Shown here one piece after another: positions 62,497-64,000 of a DNA stretch of 64,000 nucleotides. Positions within the stretch are counted from its first letter, which is position 1. Each line of letters opens with the position of its first letter. The notes beneath the pieces are model-generated. The model made no database searches. It had not been told where the DNA came from and worked only from the letters and a program-made list of their open reading frames with translations. The DNA lies in the NCBI GenBank assembly GCA_019694875.1, contig JAIBBC010000001.1:1178001-1242000 (forward strand), in the 5' to 3' direction. The position numbers and the translations under genes were made by a program. The stretch is from Cyclobacteriaceae bacterium. GTDB taxonomy: Bacteria > Bacteroidota > Bacteroidia > Cytophagales > Cyclobacteriaceae.

Positions 62497-62658
62497 ATGA
62501 AACGCACATTCCAACCTTCTAAAAGAAAACGTAAGAATAAGCACGGTTTCCGTGAAAGAATGGCTTCTGCCAATGGCCGCAGGGTGCTTGCTAACCGCAG
62601 AAAGAAGGGCCGCAAGAAACTCACCGTTTCTGACGAAAAAACGTTCAAAAAGAAGTAA
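62497..62658 (+). CDS. rpmH: 50S ribosomal protein L34
   Basis: A 53-residue basic protein, [42 protein letters not shown], then a short [10 protein letters not shown] tail. The N-terminal MKRTFQPS and the GFRxRM...GRRVLxxRRxKGRxxL core are diagnostic for L34. Followed by rnpA (47 bp), the universal rpmH-rnpA order. Confidence 0.97.
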   Translation: MKRTFQPSKRKRKNKHGFRERMASANGRRVLANRRKKGRKKLTVSDEKTFKKK

Positions 62659-62705
62659 TACCCTTCAGGGCAGCTAACCCCGGAGGAAACTGATAAATTC
62701 ACCTC

Positions 62706-63071
62706 ATGGGATCGTTCAGCTTTCCTAAATCCGAAAGACTTTACCGGAAGAAAGACATTCAGGAACTCTTTGATAAGGGTTCCTCTTTTTATTTATATCC
62801 CTTCCGGGTGATTGTGCAAAAGCTGGCTCCGCAAAACACCAATCAGGTGCTCTTCTCCGTTTCTAAAAAAAACTTTAAAAATGCGGTCGACCGGAACCTG
62901 ATCAAACGCAGGATGCGCGAAGCTTACCGCCTGAATAAGGCCGAGCTTCCGTCAGCATCCGGATGGCAAATGGCGTATATTTATACTGCGAAAGACATCC
63001 TGGAATTCGCGAAGATTCAGGATAAAATGGCGGCAGCACTCAAACGAATAAGCGGGCATGAACAAGCGTAG
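62706..63071 (+). CDS. rnpA: ribonuclease P protein component
   Basis: A 121-residue RNase P protein subunit: KSERLYRKKDIQELFDKG, FRVIVQKL, then the signature RNLIKRRMREAYR (about 72-84), which binds the RNA subunit and the pre-tRNA leader. Its last 14 bases overlap the start of the S41 protease gene, suggesting coupled expression. Confidence 0.96.
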   Translation: MGSFSFPKSERLYRKKDIQELFDKGSSFYLYPFRVIVQKLAPQNTNQVLFSVSKKNFKNAVDRNLIKRRMREAYRLNKAELPSASGWQMAYIYTAKDILEFAKIQDKMAAALKRISGHEQA

Positions 63072-64000
63072 ATGGATTTTACTGATGGTGGTGGTGGCAG
63101 GCGTTTCGTTTGCGTTCACCAAGCCGGCCGAACGTTACTTCGAAATCGCCAAAAGCCTCGACATTTTTGCCACCCTGTTTAAAGAAGTGAACGCACACTA
63201 TGTGGATGAAGTTGAACCGAAAAAACTGGTTCAAACGGGCATCGACAATATGCTGCAGTCGCTTGACCCCTACACAAACTATATTCCGGAAGAAGAGCTC
63301 GAAAACTTCCAGATTCTTACCACCGGCCAATATGCGGGCATTGGCGCATTGATCAATGTGGTTAATAACAAAACGGTAGTTACGTATCCGTATCGCGACT
63401 TTCCGGCCTATCGTGCCGGCATCCGCGTAGGCGATGAAATTATTTCGATCAACGGGAAAAGTATGGTTGGCAAAATGCCGGCTGACGTAACATCAAGTCT
63501 CAAAGGACAGGCACGCACCGAAGTTGATTTGAAAATAAAACGCGCTGGCGTTGGCGAACTTTCTTTTAAAATCAAGCGCGAAAAAATTTTCATCAACAAC
63601 ATTTCGTATTTCGGTATGCTCGGCACTACGGGTGTCGGGTACATCAAGCTCGATGAATTCACACCGGGAGCAGCGCGTGAAGTAAGGGATGCCGTGGAGG
63701 CGCTTAAAGCGCAGGGCGCACAGAAATTAATTCTTGATCTGCGTGATAACCTCGGTGGCTTAATGCATGAGGGAATAAACATCGTCAACTTGTTTATTGC
63801 AAAAAACCAGGAGGTTGTTTCAACTAAAGGCAAGGTGAAAGACTGGAACAAAACCTATTCAACGCTGAACAATCCGCTGGATACTGAAATTCCGTTGGCA
63901 GTTCTTACCAGCGAGTCAAGTGCATCAGCTGCAGAAATTGTTGCCGGTTCGCTGCAGGATTATGATCGCGCTGTGCTTGTCGGCCATAAAACCTTTGGCA
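63058..64000 (+). CDS. S41-family C-terminal processing protease (CtpA-like), 3' end outside window
   Basis: About 314 residues are visible from the ATG at 63058 (MNKRRWILLMVVVAGVSFAF signal anchor). An N-terminal helical domain is followed by a PDZ domain (about 85-170, GQYAGIGALINVVNNKTVV, then AGIRVGDEIISINGKSM) and the start of the protease core (VGYIKLDEFTPGAAREV, LILDLRDNLGGLMHE), including the nucleophile Ser in SESSASAAEIVAGSLQD. Overlaps rnpA by 14 bp in another frame. Periplasmic tail-specific protease; substrate unknown. Confidence 0.93.
   Translation, partial: MNKRRWILLMVVVAGVSFAFTKPAERYFEIAKSLDIFATLFKEVNAHYVDEVEPKKLVQTGIDNMLQSLDPYTNYIPEEELENFQILTTGQYAGIGALINVVNNKTVVTYPYRDFPAYRAGIRVGDEIISINGKSMVGKMPADVTSSLKGQARTEVDLKIKRAGVGELSFKIKREKIFINNISYFGMLGTTGVGYIKLDEFTPGAAREVRDAVEALKAQGAQKLILDLRDNLGGLMHEGINIVNLFIAKNQEVVSTKGKVKDWNKTYSTLNNPLDTEIPLAVLTSESSASAAEIVAGSLQDYDRAVLVGHKTFG

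Overview
The window is chromosomal DNA of a Bacteroidota member, most likely a Cytophagales-type bacterium. Support comes from type IX secretion C-terminal domains on two proteins, GLPGLI, DUF4249, DUF4136 and DUF4295 proteins, CarboxypepD_reg-type TonB-dependent receptors, TAnnTTTG-type -7 promoter elements and the order rpmB-rpmG-DUF4295-ftsY. The genus cannot be read from the sequence.

Left flank (1-11431): a ribosomal-protein/ftsY operon, a secreted FG-GAP/VCBS protein, murF, an ECF sigma/anti-sigma pair with a lipoprotein, a DUF2461 protein and a large AsmA-like protein. These look like core chromosome.

Mobile island (11432-34553): an integrated element bounded by 44-bp perfect direct repeats made from the 3' half of tRNA-Val(UAC). 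The intact tRNA lies at the right end. The element carries a Bacteroidota tyrosine recombinase, an uncharacterised 280-aa protein (perhaps RteC-like), an excisionase-like HTH protein and a rolling-circle (HUH) Rep. Its cargo is a cluster of lipoprotein with a six-cysteine tail, ABC exporter, small membrane protein and TlpA-like thioredoxin, plus a type I restriction-modification system (hsdM-hsdS-hsdR). Inside it, 8,739 bp from just upstream of the 280-aa gene to codon ~97 of hsdS is tandemly duplicated in perfect register, with identical proteins in both copies. The junction has a 2-bp GC microhomology and leaves a truncated hsdS in copy 1. Without the second copy the element would be about 14.4 kb. 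The duplication is either very recent and real (recombination could release an 8.7-kb circle carrying rep) or an assembly artefact.

Right flank I (34601-42959): small DUF3052-like, MmcQ/YjbR and DUF1905/YdeI proteins, then a MarR regulator whose promoter shares a near-identical operator-like block with a pirin-pirin-OsmC-YjdI operon 4.6 kb away. Between them sit a secreted GH13 alpha-amylase and an unusual membrane AraC-type regulator with an N-terminal starch-binding-like (CBM48/AMPK1-CBM) domain.

Right flank II (43042-53461): a TonB-dependent receptor with a DUF4249 lipoprotein, a DUF4136 lipoprotein, an outer-membrane barrel, a two-component system, and a GLPGLI protein with a large outer-membrane beta-barrel protein.

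Right flank III (53506-61229): a surface-glycan locus. It holds a NeuA-HAD fusion, a short NeuB lacking the usual C-terminal SAF domain, LicD, two LicC-like cytidylyltransferases, a family-52 (sialyltransferase-like) glycosyltransferase and a CDP-glycerol glycerophosphotransferase-like enzyme, next to a glycerophosphodiester phosphodiesterase. Together they suggest a cell-surface glycan carrying a nonulosonic acid and a phosphodiester substituent such as phosphocholine or phosphoglycerol.

Right end (61394-64000): an adenosine-kinase-like PfkB protein, rpmH, rnpA and the start of a CtpA-type S41 protease. No rRNA, CRISPR array or recognisable riboswitch was seen.
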